64,000 nt of DNA. Origin: Platanthera guangdongensis. Lineage: Eukaryota > Streptophyta > Magnoliopsida > Asparagales > Orchidaceae. The stretch's first letter is position 1. The number at the start of each line of letters is the position of its first letter. Location: positions 100,181,707 through 100,245,706 of the forward strand of contig CM077159.1 of NCBI GenBank assembly GCA_039583875.1, written 5' to 3'. Made by a program: the position numbers and the translations under genes. Shown here piece after piece: positions 46,275 through 57,593 of the stretch. Under the pieces are notes generated by a model, which was given only the letters and a program-made list of their open reading frames with translations, did no database searches and was not told where the DNA came from.

Positions 46275-47079
46275 ATTTTCTCTTACTATGATGTAACTTT
46301 AATGTTGAGAAAATACAGGTTTTGACATCTAGTCGCACTCAGTAGCTAAGCACCTATGGATTTGACACATCATGACAAGCATAGACAATGTTCACGGAGA
46401 AAACGATCCTAAATCAAACATTATACTTAATCATAGTGCACTATGTTCTAGTAATGTGTGTCGTAAGAGTGAAGACTCTACAGTTTTTTTTGTTTTGGTT
46501 TTTATAAATTTTTTTTTGATTTTCTAAAGAAAAGCAATGAAACAAAAAATAAATAATAAAAAGAAATGTTTTTTAAAACAATTAAACAAATCAACCAAAA
46601 CAAATGAAGAAAATGTAAAAATAAATAGGACAACACGATAGAGTATTATGCATGAGACTAATTACCATGAGGCATAAAGTAACGTTCGTGCAATGAAAGA
46701 ACAACAATGAGGATGCTCATGACACAATTGACCCATGTAATGTGTCATCACCCTAGCCCCGTACTATATGACAGAATGGCATGAGGAGCTGCACAAGTGC
46801 CGTAGGATGGGGTGTTAATCCCATATGCACACACAAGGACCCGCTCAACCTAACACTCGTTCCCCCCAGCACCACGCAAGGACCGACTGTAACCCTTCTC
46901 CAGTTAAGGACAAGACGTGAATTACAAGGTAGCGCTCCTAATGCACACAAACCTACGCCCCCGCTATTGTGAGAAACAACTCAGTGAGTCTTGTGTCGTA
47001 ATTCATATTAACTATGAAGTAATGAATATACTAGCATTGATCATCAGAATTCAGCATGGGAAAGAGTCCTACTGTCGAC
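46275..47079. other. Unassigned A/T-rich spacer
   Basis: Between the presumed end of J and the K leader. Long A and T runs around 46480-46625; no conserved frame, no repeat recognised. Confidence 0.5.
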
Positions 47080-47570
47080 GATAGAGGTACCGCGGCGCGG
47101 TAACACTAAAATATAAAACCGACGGTTCAGGCCGAATTCTTCATTTCGGCTCGTTAACTCTCTCACCTCCACGTATAGTGTTTCTGCCGACACTTCTGAG
47201 ATCTAGGTAATCTCCTCCCCTTTTCTCTTCTTTTTCAAGTCTGATGAGATTAAAAGTGTAGTTTGTGGAGTCTTACTCGTTTTGGGCATGATCTGTGGTG
47301 GTTTCACGAAGTTTTTGAGTTGGATTTAAGTTTTTTTTTGCCATGGATCTTGTTTGTTCTCACGGATCTACCTCAGCTTAAATCTCTTCCCCCTACACAT
47401 TTTAAGTGAAAATCATGGAAAAACAAGTTTTGGGGGGAGATCCAGCGGAAGAAGATGGAGTGCAGTCCGTCATGCTACCCCGCGGTGGTAGCAGATTACC
47501 GCGCCGCAGTAGCCTCCAGAAAACCATTCATTTGGCTTTAATTAATGATTTTTTTCATGGTTTTCTAGGT
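47080..47570 (+). promoter_or_regulatory. Leader of orphan ORF3 (element K): GCGCGGTA motifs, TATA box, acceptor-like end
   Basis: Holds TACCGCGGCGCGGTAAC and, near 47480-47510, CCGCGGTGGTAG and TACCGCGCCGC, inverted motifs that recur in the LTR of H. TATAAAAC at 47112-47119 is followed by CTAGGTAATC (possible donor, about 47205) and TTTTCTAG (possible acceptor, 47561-47568). The order palindromes, TATA, acceptor, ORF3 resembles elements C and D. Confidence 0.45.
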
Positions 47571-47623
47571 TATGGCCTGCGTCCACATTTCCCACAATAG
47601 ACGAGGCAACCATAAGCATCCCG

Positions 47624-48505
47624 ATGATCATCGATATTGATGACTGTTATGCTCACATCTACAGTTACCTAGATCATTCGGGAGTTCTATCCGAGATTTC
47701 GACCAGTTCCCCTTTTTCATTTGTGCTTACTTGTGAGTTCTACAACAATCTCAGGGATCCAGCTCACATACAACTGGGCAGAGGAGTACAATCATGTATC
47801 GGGACTCAGATTGTGACAATACTCCACGAGTATCTTGAACGGAAGTACGTCTCAACCGCCAATGGGTCGCACCTCGACATCGTTGAGTCCTTAAGATCTA
47901 GCTGGAACTGGAGAGATATCAACGAGGTTCTCCATGGTGTGGAGGGATGTCAAGATCTCATCACTACTGTGGACATGCTCATGCCAGATGCCCGCATCAT
48001 CCAAGACGTTCTGAGTCACTCCCCGATGTTCAAGGCTGGGGATACCAAGAGGATCACGACCCAACTTTTTATGGTGATAGTCTGTATCATGGATGGAAGG
48101 GACTTCAACATCTATGATCTCATCCGATCAATGATGAGCAACGCCTATTGGCTTAAATCTCCTGACCGCTACTGTATGAACACTCTGCCTTTGGACGATG
48201 TGATCCAGAGTATCCTCATGGAGAAGTACCCTGTCATCGACTGGTCGACGTACCCTATTGACAGCTACCCCCAAATCTACATAGTAGGTGAGATTCCTAC
48301 TACAGCACGAGCGCGGACACCTGATGCACAACCTCTATTACCCCGTACAAGATCCCTTATGGAAACCAACCAGAACATCTACGGTATGGTGGAGGAGCAA
48401 GGGTGGGAAATTAGGCAGACGACGAAGGAGGTGAAAGGCGTGAGGAAGATGCTTAAGAAAGTTATGATTAAGCTCAACATTTTGCCGACTTCTTCTGAGG
48501 AGTAG
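47624..48505 (+). CDS. Orphan open ORF3-like protein (element K), 293 aa
   Basis: Uninterrupted 293-codon frame of unknown function. A segment after residue 130 (TTQLFMVIVCIMDGRDFNIY) lines up by pattern with the ORF3 region of C and G in which an HD-I-S motif is followed by a hydrophobic run and (V/F)(D/N)W. The earlier FYNNLRDP resembles the plant-transposon-protein type of sequence often found in ORF3. The last 50 residues are Lys/Glu-rich and probably coiled coil. No signal peptide or membrane helix is evident. No gag, pol or LTR of its own is contiguous. I take it as the ORF3 of a degraded SIRE-like element; a host gene is less likely. Confidence 0.6.
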   Translation: MIIDIDDCYAHIYSYLDHSGVLSEISTSSPFSFVLTCEFYNNLRDPAHIQLGRGVQSCIGTQIVTILHEYLERKYVSTANGSHLDIVESLRSSWNWRDINEVLHGVEGCQDLITTVDMLMPDARIIQDVLSHSPMFKAGDTKRITTQLFMVIVCIMDGRDFNIYDLIRSMMSNAYWLKSPDRYCMNTLPLDDVIQSILMEKYPVIDWSTYPIDSYPQIYIVGEIPTTARARTPDAQPLLPRTRSLMETNQNIYGMVEEQGWEIRQTTKEVKGVRKMLKKVMIKLNILPTSSEE

Positions 48506-49199
48506 CTTCTGATGTGTTTTTTTTTATTTTTATGCTGTACTAAAACAGGTTGAACACATTTGCCAGTAGTTAGTATATATTATGCGATTAGTTTTATTTC
48601 ATTTGATTAGTTTGGTGTTAACACCATGCCTATCATGATTTTCTAGCGTTCCGCTTATTTTATGAAACAATCTATCGTGCTAGTTCAAACATATACTAAA
48701 AATAGAACAACGTAGTAGAATAGAAAACTAGTGGAAAAATTGAAACTACTGAGCATAACGTGAAGTAAGACATAATGTAGTTCATTTTGGAGCTTACTTC
48801 ACGCAATGGGTGGATGTTATTTGAGGAAAAATTTAGGTATCCAAGTGAGATCGTGTGTGGCGATCTTCTTGGGTACCCAAACACTGCGTGTCAGCTTATG
48901 AGATGGTAATAATAGATGTGCCTTTCAAGTAGTATAGGTGCATTATTTTCAACTACGGGCCTCCATCCATGATTCGTTTTAAGTTTCTGTTTATATTGCA
49001 GATTTCCATTAAGATTTCTACGATTCTTTCTGTGATGATCTTCAATTTAATAGTATTGCATTAGAGGTTTAGAAAAGTTGAAGTTATTTTCCAAGTTAGA
49101 AGTCTTTGACTTAGCATAGGGACTCATAATGCAGTGATTGTTTAAAGGAGATCTACATTCATTAGCTTTTAGGTAAGGAGTAGTTTATTTTCGCCCATG
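48506..49199. other. Non-coding stretch after ORF3 of K
   Basis: T-rich sequence with no frame, perhaps the 3' untranslated part of K; the switch to minus-strand sequence of H occurs somewhere here. I see no LTR or target duplication. Confidence 0.45.
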
Positions 49200-50410
49200 A
49201 GGTTAATTTCTATAATTAAAGATTTCACTTACTTTAGCCAGAGGTTTCATACTCTCTTTGAGTGACACAGTAATTACATGACAGTTCATGTTCAACCTGC
49301 TCTCGGGTTTTGCGTGAAGCTTAGGAGTTGTGTTCAGTGAATTCTTAACTATAATTTCTTTGAGCATGTTGATTTTTGTAACTAATTCTTTTTTTAATTT
49401 TAAAATTTTGTCTAGACTTATTATACGCGATTGTGTTATTTTAAGAGTGAAGATTAGAGATTCAATGTGGGAATCGTACTTGCTCTTAATTCATCAAAAG
49501 TCTCATTTATCTCTCCAATTTCAACTTTATAATCAACACATCTAGCACAATTGTTGTTTAGTAATGAATTTTCTAAACATAATCTCTCATTTTGCTCTTT
49601 TGCTAAAAACACTCATTTTCAAGGTCCTTGTATTTTTCTCGTTATTCAGTGCAATTAATACAAGGCGTGGAATAATTATCTAAAGAGCATGTAAGAGGGC
49701 TAGGCAAACCACAAGTAGATTCTATGTTGACGTTTGCTTCCAACCTATTATTTTCTAAACATAATTTTAAGTTAATACTCATCAAATTCTTAATTGTATG
49801 TTTAGCATTATTTAGCACACACAATGTAGAGATAGAATTACACAAGAAACGAGAATGTGACTGCCTTACAATGCTCCTGGATGAGGCAAGATTGGAGCAT
49901 AGGGTTTCTTTGACTCCTTTGTGTGTCTCCTCATCCAATGTTGAGATCTCATCTTCCCTTCCCTGTGATGTGGTTGCCATGTCTTTCAACAAGAGCAAGT
50001 ATTCGTTTGGTTCTTCACTTGGATCCTGGAGAAATAGGCCAGGCTCATCATCTACAGAAATAGTGTTATATTTAGACTCAAGAAATTTTCATACATCATA
50101 GGCAGTGGGAAGCGTATAGATGAGTTTAAAAATTTCTTGACCAAGCCCACAAAACAAACTGTTCATAGCTTTAGCTTTTATATGACACTCATAGTTAGTT
50201 AATTTATTTGGGGGATTGATACATGTTGTGTTCCATACTTATATGTCTAGTAGTATAAGGAATCTTCCCATAAGTGTCCTCCATTTGTTGTAGTTCACTC
50301 ATGTAAATAATGGTGGTGCTAACGAATTTTCTGTTTATAGCCTTTCATCCCCACTAGTCGATTCACAATTAGGATTGACCATTATTACCGATGATGAACC
50401 ATTTTTGAAT
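49200..50410 (-). pseudogene. Element H gag remnant (Ty1/Copia), heavily decayed
   Basis: Directly inside the primer binding site of H on the minus strand. The best open piece (49642-49998, 118 codons) reads like the coiled, Asn/Leu-rich C-terminal half of a Copia gag, ending in an N-C-x-x-C style tail (STPCINCTE). The upstream N-terminal region has lost its frame through many stops. No pol follows on this strand; plus-strand ORF3 of K is met instead. Confidence 0.5.
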
Positions 50411-50412
50411 AA

Positions 50413-50428
50413 CTTGCCTTTGATACCA
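50413..50428 (-). promoter_or_regulatory. Primer binding site of element H
   Basis: TGGTATCAAAGGCAAG on the minus strand, two bases inside the LTR end (initiator tRNA-Met type). Confidence 0.75.
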
Positions 50429-50430
50429 CT

Positions 50431-51700
50431 TGTTAGATCGTGTGACCAACCTTAGAGGGGGTGAATAACGTTTTGAGCGTTAATTAAAAATTCAAAATAT
50501 ATTTGTCCAGAAAAACTAGTTCTGGAAGCTACCACGGGGAGCTAGCTTGCTAGCGAATGGCGGCAAGTCACAGACCTCATTTTCCTTGGCAAATTTCTTC
50601 TTGGAGAGATATACCCGCTTTGAAGATCTACTAGAGAATAACCAGGATGATATACGCAAAAATAAGAACATAAGAAACTTTATTCAATCAAAATCAAAAG
50701 GTGGTTTACAATTACAAAAGTTTGATATATGTGACGCCGGAGATCGGAGTCGGTGAAGGAAGAAACTCTTTTGGTTTTCTATACCGACCCACTACCCGGA
50801 CCGATTGGCTCTCTCCCTTCCCTCCAAGAAAGGTCTTCGATCCGACAATTCAACTTCCCGCAAGGAAGTGTCTTAGAGACCCGCTAGATCCCGTGATCTA
50901 GACGTCCCTTCCCTGGGATGATTTCTCACGGAATCCTCCCCGGATTCCGACGACCTTTACCAGTCGATTTCCCTTACCACAAGAATACATAAAAGAAGAA
51001 AATACAAAAAGTATAAAAAGACTAAGGATTGAATCTCCCTCAAGATGATTTCTCCGTTGAGCAATCCCTGATCGGTGCTAGATATCTTTGTGTGCTTGCA
51101 ACCGATCAACTCCTCGTAGTTGTTGTAGTCCTTGGCTCGATGGTGATCTTCGTGCGTGAACGGGAGAGAGGCGATTTTCTCTTCCTTTGACAGAGACGAT
51201 GTTTCGCTGCTCTAGAGGCGGCACATGAACCCTAGGCTTGAGAATCAGTGTCTCCTTATGTTTGGAATGAAAAATGAAGCCTTTTATATGTTTTTTGAAA
51301 ATAGACTACCACCAGCGGTAATGCTAGCACCCGACAGTAGGTTGACGGGCTTGATGCTGACAGCTGTCCTACAAATATGGAAAAATATTCAAAAAGAATA
51401 TATTCCTCTTTTTTGTGCTAGCGCCGCACGATACTATTTTGTCGCCTTGCGTTATCTTAGGGGTTTTGACAAATATATCTCGATGATCGTTGAGTGCACT
51501 AATGTTGCGCAGTTGGAAGCTAGCATTACGCGGTAGGTTCAAGAGCGCCTGTTCAGATTAAATATAGAATCTACCACGGATGGTAGTGCTAGTGTCGCGC
51601 GGTAGAATCCCAAGTGCCTTGTCAATTTAATCCAGTCTGCCGCCCGATGATAAAGGCTATGACGTAGTGGTAGGTGTTAGAATGGAGTTCCTCGCTTTAC
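50431..51700 (-). repeat. 5' LTR of element H (outer end uncertain)
   Basis: On the minus strand it ends TTCACCCCCTCTAAGG ... GATCTAACA, the SIRE-type poly-C end, beside the primer binding site. TATAAAAG (51281-51288) is the likely promoter. Inverted motifs CTACCAC...GTGGTAG and GCTAGC...GCGCGGTAG are scattered at 50525-50570, 51300-51340 and 51500-51625. I could not fix the LTR start, which may be near 51700 or 51800. Confidence 0.6.
51281..51288 (-). promoter_or_regulatory. TATA box in LTR of element H
   Basis: TATAAAAG in CATATAAAAGGC on the minus strand, about 850 bp from the LTR end. Confidence 0.5.
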
Positions 51701-51894
51701 TTGATCCTATAAACCTACACACTATACCAAACAGTTGCTGAGGGTGCCGGGTTTGGTATAAGGACCTCATCTGAGGAAATGTGAACCGTCGTCTCCAACA
51801 CAACTGTCTCTTTAGTGGGGTCCCCCTGCGAGTGATCAGAATAGTCACGGACTAGTACTCTAATAAGTAGTAAATGAGATAACGTTCCATGAAC

Positions 51895-52122
51895 CTATGA
51901 CCCGTCGAGAAGCGCAAGACCAAGGACATGTGCTAAGGGTGCCGGGTTTGGTGGAAGGACCTCACCTGATGTCTTGGCGGGTTCAACCTTCTCAACCTTC
52001 TTTTGCTTGAGAGGCAAATGTATAGATTTACGCGAGAGCCAAAACATAAGCTTGGTAATGTCGGACCTATTCTGCACACACACAACAGCCATACGATCAC
52101 GGACGTCCTGCATAAGAGACAT
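51895..52122 (-). CDS. Short open frame of unknown function, 75 aa, with upstream TATA
   Basis: ATG at 52120-52122; TATATATA (52215-52222) lies 93 bp upstream on the same strand. The product is basic in the middle (LKQKKVEKVE) and ends in a Pro-rich part containing PNPAPLAH. A related PNPAPSA segment recurs about 190 bp downstream in another phase (near 51750), so the region holds a diverged internal repeat. It could be the N-terminal exon or fragment of a retroelement protein. I recognise no family and would not insist that it is translated. Confidence 0.25.
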   Translation of the reverse strand: MSLMQDVRDRMAVVCVQNRSDITKLMFWLSRKSIHLPLKQKKVEKVEPAKTSGEVLPPNPAPLAHVLGLALLDGS

Positions 52123-53999
52123 CTTGAGTCAGAGATAGAAGAAAAAATATAAGGAATAGGTTGGCAAGGTGCTCTCCAAATGCCCCCCCCCCCCCATGGG
52201 GAGGGGGGAGGGGGTATATATAGCACAAAGGAGGGACCCACCAAGAGATTCCCTCAAAAGAGGACTCCACTTGCCGAATACTTGGGGTTGGACTTTTCTT
52301 TCCAAGATTGGGAAAATCTCGTAAAGAGAGGATAATGTACAACCCCGTATTCACTGAGTGGGTCCCTTAGAGCATAATCAAGGTAGAAGGGGCAGTTAGA
52401 CGGTCGAGTGGGGTGGAACCCCTCCCCTACTTCCGTAGGCCAAGATGCTAAGAGCGTGGTGGCAAGTGGGGCACTCAGTCCTACACTCGCCCCAGGATCG
52501 AGGCAGGGTAGAGGAGAGTGGGGTAACCAGGCTCGCATTCGCCCAGGACCACGAGTTAGCAATGATTGTCAGCCTCATTCAGGCACTCGCCAACCCAGGC
52601 AAGTGGAAGTAGTACAAACCACTCGCTTAGCAGTGATTTTACCAGGATACCCATATTGGCCTGCTAATAGCCTCTCCCAATAGTGAATTTCATTGTTAGC
52701 AGACCACTTTATGTTGTGTATATAGAATGAAGAGGCGGGATTGCGCTATTAACAGACCAGACTTGGAATACTATAAATAGACCCATGAGGGCACCTTTGA
52801 GGGGATCCTTTTTATATCTTTGACATCATCCTGCTCGGGTCATCTTTGAGTTGATTTCAAGTGCCCTCCAAGGTGCCTAGCTCAACATTTGATTAGGAGG
52901 AGAAGCTCTCTTTAGTCTTTTAGGTGTGTGGTGAGACCTCCAAGTTGTAGCCCAGCATCTGATCTTAGTTGTCAGCTAACAATCAAGGGCTCTTACTTAA
53001 GATAAGTAGGTGTAGGCTAACCCCATGTGGGTCTGAACTCTTCTTGAGACCGATCTTCGATTTCAACAATCGTAAACCCATTAACATATAACTAACTCTT
53101 ATACGAAGGTTATATGTTAGTGAAACAAGACAGAATTGCTTTTGAAATTCTTATTGTGAATCAATTAACATAAAACTAACCTTCATACGATGGATATATG
53201 TTAATGGAACATGCAGATATGTATGTTTTGATGGAAATGATGCTTATTCAAGCCATGCACATCGAGATCTCGTGACTCATCACAACTCCCTATGTGAACA
53301 AAGTTTGACGGTTTCTCTTCTAGCAAGGTAGCGAACCTTGCAGGCCTCACCGATGTGTCCGTCAGTGACAGTGTCAGGTTCTGCCACTTCTGGGCGGGAT
53401 CATGCAACACTACCTAGGCTGCAATGCACAAAAAGGCATACTCTTGAATGTGATCAATATCCGACGATAATGAAATTTGGCTAATAAGCAGAGGAACCCT
53501 GCAAGGATAGAATAAATAACCTCTCAAGGTTCACACTCTCCCTAGAGCCTATATCCATAACCTTCCCGTAGCGGTATGCATATTCTATGGGCATGACTGA
53601 CCCGCTACAACAATCATATATAATAGTTTACCAGTTTGCACCGTGTGTTGACATAGTTTGACATTTGCTTACAGCAGGGTAGCTATCCCTGCGGGCCTCA
53701 CTGTCAGGCAAAAAAGTGACAATGGTCGGTCTCTCCACTATTGGGTATGCTCATGCCTCACGATCTAGGCCCTGACATACATTGTGATGTACTCAGGGAT
53801 ATAAACATCATCGTAAAATATTAGTTAACTAGTGGTGGGACCCAGTGCGGTATAAACCTCCCTGGGTTCACACACTCTCTAGTGCCCAATTGTCATTAAA
53901 CTAGCTACCTAATGGAGGGACCTAATGTAGTTAAAGCCTTTTGGGGGTCGCACACTCCCTAGTGCCCAATGTATAAACTCGTATTCACTGAGTGGGTCC
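52123..53999. other. Unclassified LTR-like stretch with local repeats
   Basis: Contains poly-C (52183-52196), a plus-strand TATA (TATAAATA, about 52774), and the phrase TATTCACTGAGTGGGTCC twice (about 52349 and 53979). A diverged tandem pair around ACATATAAC/GTTATATGTTA lies at 53085-53215. Three copies of a GGTTCACACTCTCCCTAG-type phrase with 'AGTGCCCAAT' endings lie at 53530-53570, 53865-53890 and 53945-53970. No coding sequence recognised. Probably remnants of one or two old LTRs. Confidence 0.45.
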
Positions 54000-54470
54000 T
54001 GTTGCAGAATGGAGGTCGGGCGGTCTGTTGCTGTTCGTAGGTCGGGCGGTCTGGCGGTTTATCTCAGCGACTTGTCTGCCGGGCTGTTGCTGTTTGGCAT
54101 ATGTTACAGTACGAAGGTCGGGCGGTCTGTTGCTGTTTGGTATCCGTGTGGTCTGGCAGTTTATCTCAGGTGACTTGGAGACCGGCGGTCTAGCGGTCTC
54201 CTCTGACGGCTTGTTCCTGTGGCAGCTTGTTCTCTCCTTCCAGTGGTTGTCGAGCGGTTAGCCTACTCGTCTAACCGCGCGACTTGTTCAGTCTGTTTAT
54301 TTGTATAGCCGCATATACTTGTAATTATTTAGTCCCACATTATTTATTTGTAATCTCTCTCATCTCCTCCATTCTATAAAAGGGAGGCTATACCTTTGTA
54401 ATACTCACCTTTTTTGGAAAATAAAGTTTTTGTTATTCCAATTTCCGGTTTCTTCTTGTCTGTTCGAACA
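54000..54470 (+). repeat. 5' LTR of element F (471 bp)
   Basis: TGTTGCAG to GTTCGAACA. Shares with E's LTR the GCGGTCTG-type words, the TAACCGCGCG hairpin, TTAGTCCCACATTA and the promoter context CTCCATTCTATAAAAGGGAGG (TATAAAAG at 54375-54382), but is otherwise well diverged. Confidence 0.88.
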
Positions 54471-54482
54471 TGGTATCAGAGG
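54471..54482 (+). promoter_or_regulatory. Primer binding site of element F
   Basis: TGGTATCAGAGG directly after the LTR (initiator tRNA-Met type). Confidence 0.88.
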
Positions 54483-55161
54483 ACTCGATATTTTCCGCCT
54501 GATTTTGTACCCTCTTCTGTCGCGCGGTTTGCCCTTCTTCTTGTACTCTGTTCGCGCATCTTCTCTTCTCTTCTTTATCGCTGCCCTTTGTGTGTGCGAC
54601 CTCTCTTCTCGCTCTATCTCTCTATTCACGACCTGTTTTCGCGATTTCTCTGCTTCTTTTCTCTCCGCGAACTCATTTTAGTTCGCGCGGTCTTCTCCAT
54701 CTCCTATTTGCGTGGCCTTTCGTTTTAGCTGCTCGACTTTTTTCCCTCTGCTTTGTTATGCTTCTTGGTTGTGGCCTTCCGTTCCGCTGATGTGTTGACA
54801 CCGTGACCGCTGTAGACCATCGTCTTCTGTCCGCTGCGGCCTTCCTGCTGCACGTCCTATCTTCTCCCCTTCTTGCTGTTCGCGCGGCCTGTCTCTCTCA
54901 CGCAGATTCTGTGAGCTTTCTCTGTCCGCGCGACCTGTCCGCGCGACTTGTTCCTTTCTTCTCGCTACCTCTTTGCTTCGGCCTGTTCTTATTGCGATGA
55001 ACTGTGCTTAGTCGCCGCTCCCTCCTTTTCTTATTGCTCTTCTTCTGAAGTCACTGTGACCTGTTGTTAAGTCATCGCGGCCTGTTCTTATTGCTTCGAC
55101 CTGTGCTTAGTCGTTGCGACCTCCTTTACAAGCCTCGAATTTTATTTCTCTGCTCTCTTCT
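54483..55161 (+). other. Untranslated leader of element F
   Basis: C/T-rich with GCGACCTG/GCGGCCTG words as in E. It runs straight into protease; the roughly 0.8 kb of gag found in E is absent. Confidence 0.75.
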
Positions 55162-57593
55162 ATGGTCACCTCTTCTTCGAAACCGTCTGCCTCCGTGGTC
55201 ATGTCTTCTGGTCGTGCCCACGTCACTACTCAAGGAAAATGGCTGATCGACTCTGTTGCTACCAATCATATGACCGATAATCCGCAATGTTTTTCTCTCC
55301 TCGAACAACATGATCGGTTGCCCCCGGTCCTTATTGCGGACGGCTCTCCCTCACCGGTCCATGGAACATGAGTGGTTCAAGTCAGTCCGTCTCTTCGCTT
55401 GGCGAACACCCTCTACGTGCCCACTTTCCCTTGCAATTTGTTATCTGTTACTTCTCTTTGCAAGCAACTACAATGCTCCATCACATTCACTTCTTCTACT
55501 TGTTCTTTTCAGGATCCAGGCTCCAAACGGACGATTGCTACGGGGACAGAGAGTGGCGGCTTCTACTTCCTCGACAATGCTTCCGCACTATCCGCCTTCT
55601 CCTCCTTTCCTACTGATCTTCTCCAATGGCACCTTCATCTTGGTCATGCTCCTCCAAGACGTCTTCGTCAGCTTCTGCCCCACCTTCCTCCGCAGAGTCC
55701 TCCTCTCAACTGTGATGCATGTTAGCTTGGCAAGCATCACCGCTCCTCCTTCCCACCAAAGCAAGGTCGTGGATTTTCCCGACCATTTTATCTAGTTCAC
55801 TCTGATATCTGGGGTCCTACTTCTACACTCACCATTGGTCGGGGTAGTTCATATTTTGTAACCTTTATTGATGATTTCTCTCGATGTACGTGGGTGTATC
55901 TTTTAAAGGATCGCTGCGAACTATTTTTTGTATGGACATCCTTCTATAATATGATTAAGACTCAGTTTGATGTATCTATTAAAATCTTTCATTCTGACAA
56001 CACTAATGAATATCTTAGTAATGATTTCTCTTCTTTCTGTATGCAAGATGGTATTATTCATCAAACTAGCCGTGCCTATACCTCACAGCAAAATGGGGTT
56101 GCAGAACGTAAAAACCATCACCTCCTTGATGTCGCTCGCACTCTGATGACACAAATTCAGGTTCCTCGCTCCTTTTTGTGCTACACTTTCCTCATCTCTT
56201 GTTATCTCTTTAATCAAATTCCGTCCACGGTTATCCATGGTCAAACCCCATTCTCAATTCTCTATCCGGGCAAGAATCTGTTTCCTCTCCCTCTATGTAT
56301 CTTTGGGTGCACGGCTTTTGTGCACGCTCCTTCCGCCACTCATGACAAACTCGCCCCACGTGCCACCAAGTGTGTCCTTTTGGGTTACTCTACTACTCAG
56401 AAAGGCTATTGTTGCTTTGACCCCATTCTTCGTAAACAATATGTATCCGCAGATGTGACCTTCTTCAAAAATGCCTCCTATTTTAATTCTGAATCCTCTC
56501 CCTCTCTAGATATTTTTGCTCCTCCTACCATCCCCACCACCACGTCTACTCCCGTCAAGCTTTCTCCACTATCATCTCCACCGTCTCATCCATCTCTCTC
56601 TCCCTCTCCACCACTGCTCTCTTCATCCAATCTGTGGCTGTCTCTCTCTACTCCTAGGCCAACTCTCTCTGCCACAGATGCTCCAGTTCCTGCGGAACAC
56701 GCCGACCTGGATCTTCCCATTGTTCTTCCCAAAGGAGTGCAGACGTGTACCCAACATCCACTAGCTACTATTGTTTCCTATGATCATCTAACTCCTTCTC
56801 GCAGAGCGTTTGCCTTGGCTATCTCCGCCAGTGCCACTCCCCGTACCTACCAGGAAGCTCTTGTCGTTCCTCATTGGAAGGCCACCAAGGATGAGGAAAT
56901 TGCTACCATCACTAAAAGGGGTACCTGGACCCTTGTTCCTCCTCCTTTGGGCACTAATGTTGTTGGCTGCCGCTGGGTATTTATTGTAAAGTTTCATCCA
57001 AACGGTAGCGTGGATCGATACAAGGCCCGCTTGGTCGCTAAAGGCTTCACTCAGACTTATGGTGTTGTTTACTTTGACACCTTCTCTCCTGTTACTCGTC
57101 TCAACACCATTCAGGTCCTTCTCTCTGTGGCTGTCAACATGGATTAACCCATTTCACAGCCGGATGTTAAGAATGCTTTTCTCTATGGTGATCTTCAGGA
57201 AGATGTTTACATGGAGCAACCTCCAGGATATGTTGCTCAGGTGGAGACACGAGTATGTAGGCTGAAGAATGCCATCTATGGCCTAAAATAAAGCCCTCGG
57301 GCTTGGTTTGAGAAGTTTAGCGACATTGTTGCGACCATTGGTTTTGTAAGAAGTTCAACCGATCACTCCTTATTCATTCGCAAAACCTCCTCGGGTTTGG
57401 TGGTTCTGACTGTATATGTGGATGACATTCTTCTTACTAGAGATGACCAGGCTGGGGTAGCTTTGACAAATAAACACCTCCATTAACACCTGGTCATAAA
57501 GGATATGAGCTCCCCAAAATACTTTCTGGGGATTGAAATTTCTAGGAAGCCCAACTCCATGGTTCGTTCCCAATGGAAGTATGCTCTTGATCG
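55162..57593 (+). pseudogene. Element F protease-integrase-RT (Ty1/Copia), truncated, several stops
   Basis: One frame homologous to E's pol. The protease motif is altered: WLIDSVATNHMT has Val for the Gly of DSGA, which should abolish activity. Integrase retains D-D-E ([23 protein letters not shown]); RT reaches YVDDILLT before the junction. Stops: TGA 55369-55371, TAG 55723-55725 (CAG to TAG beside CDAC), TAA 57145-57147, then TAA in the LYGLKQ-like block (about 57288) and one more (about 57484). RNase H is missing, replaced by the inverted segment. Confidence 0.9.

Larger units (their letters stand above)
54000..57593 (+). mobile_element. Element F: gag-less Ty1/Copia related to E, 3' end missing
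   Basis: 5' LTR, primer binding site, leader, then protease, integrase and RT, with no gag in between. The element stops in RT at about 57593, where an inverted copy of the leader-protease segment begins. The left flank GGTCC (53995-53999) is the candidate target site; no 3' LTR is present in the window. Confidence 0.85.

Noticed and set aside
47406..47600. 64-codon frame before K's ORF3
   Set aside because: Different phase, no similarity, overlaps the acceptor-like tract; probably leader sequence.
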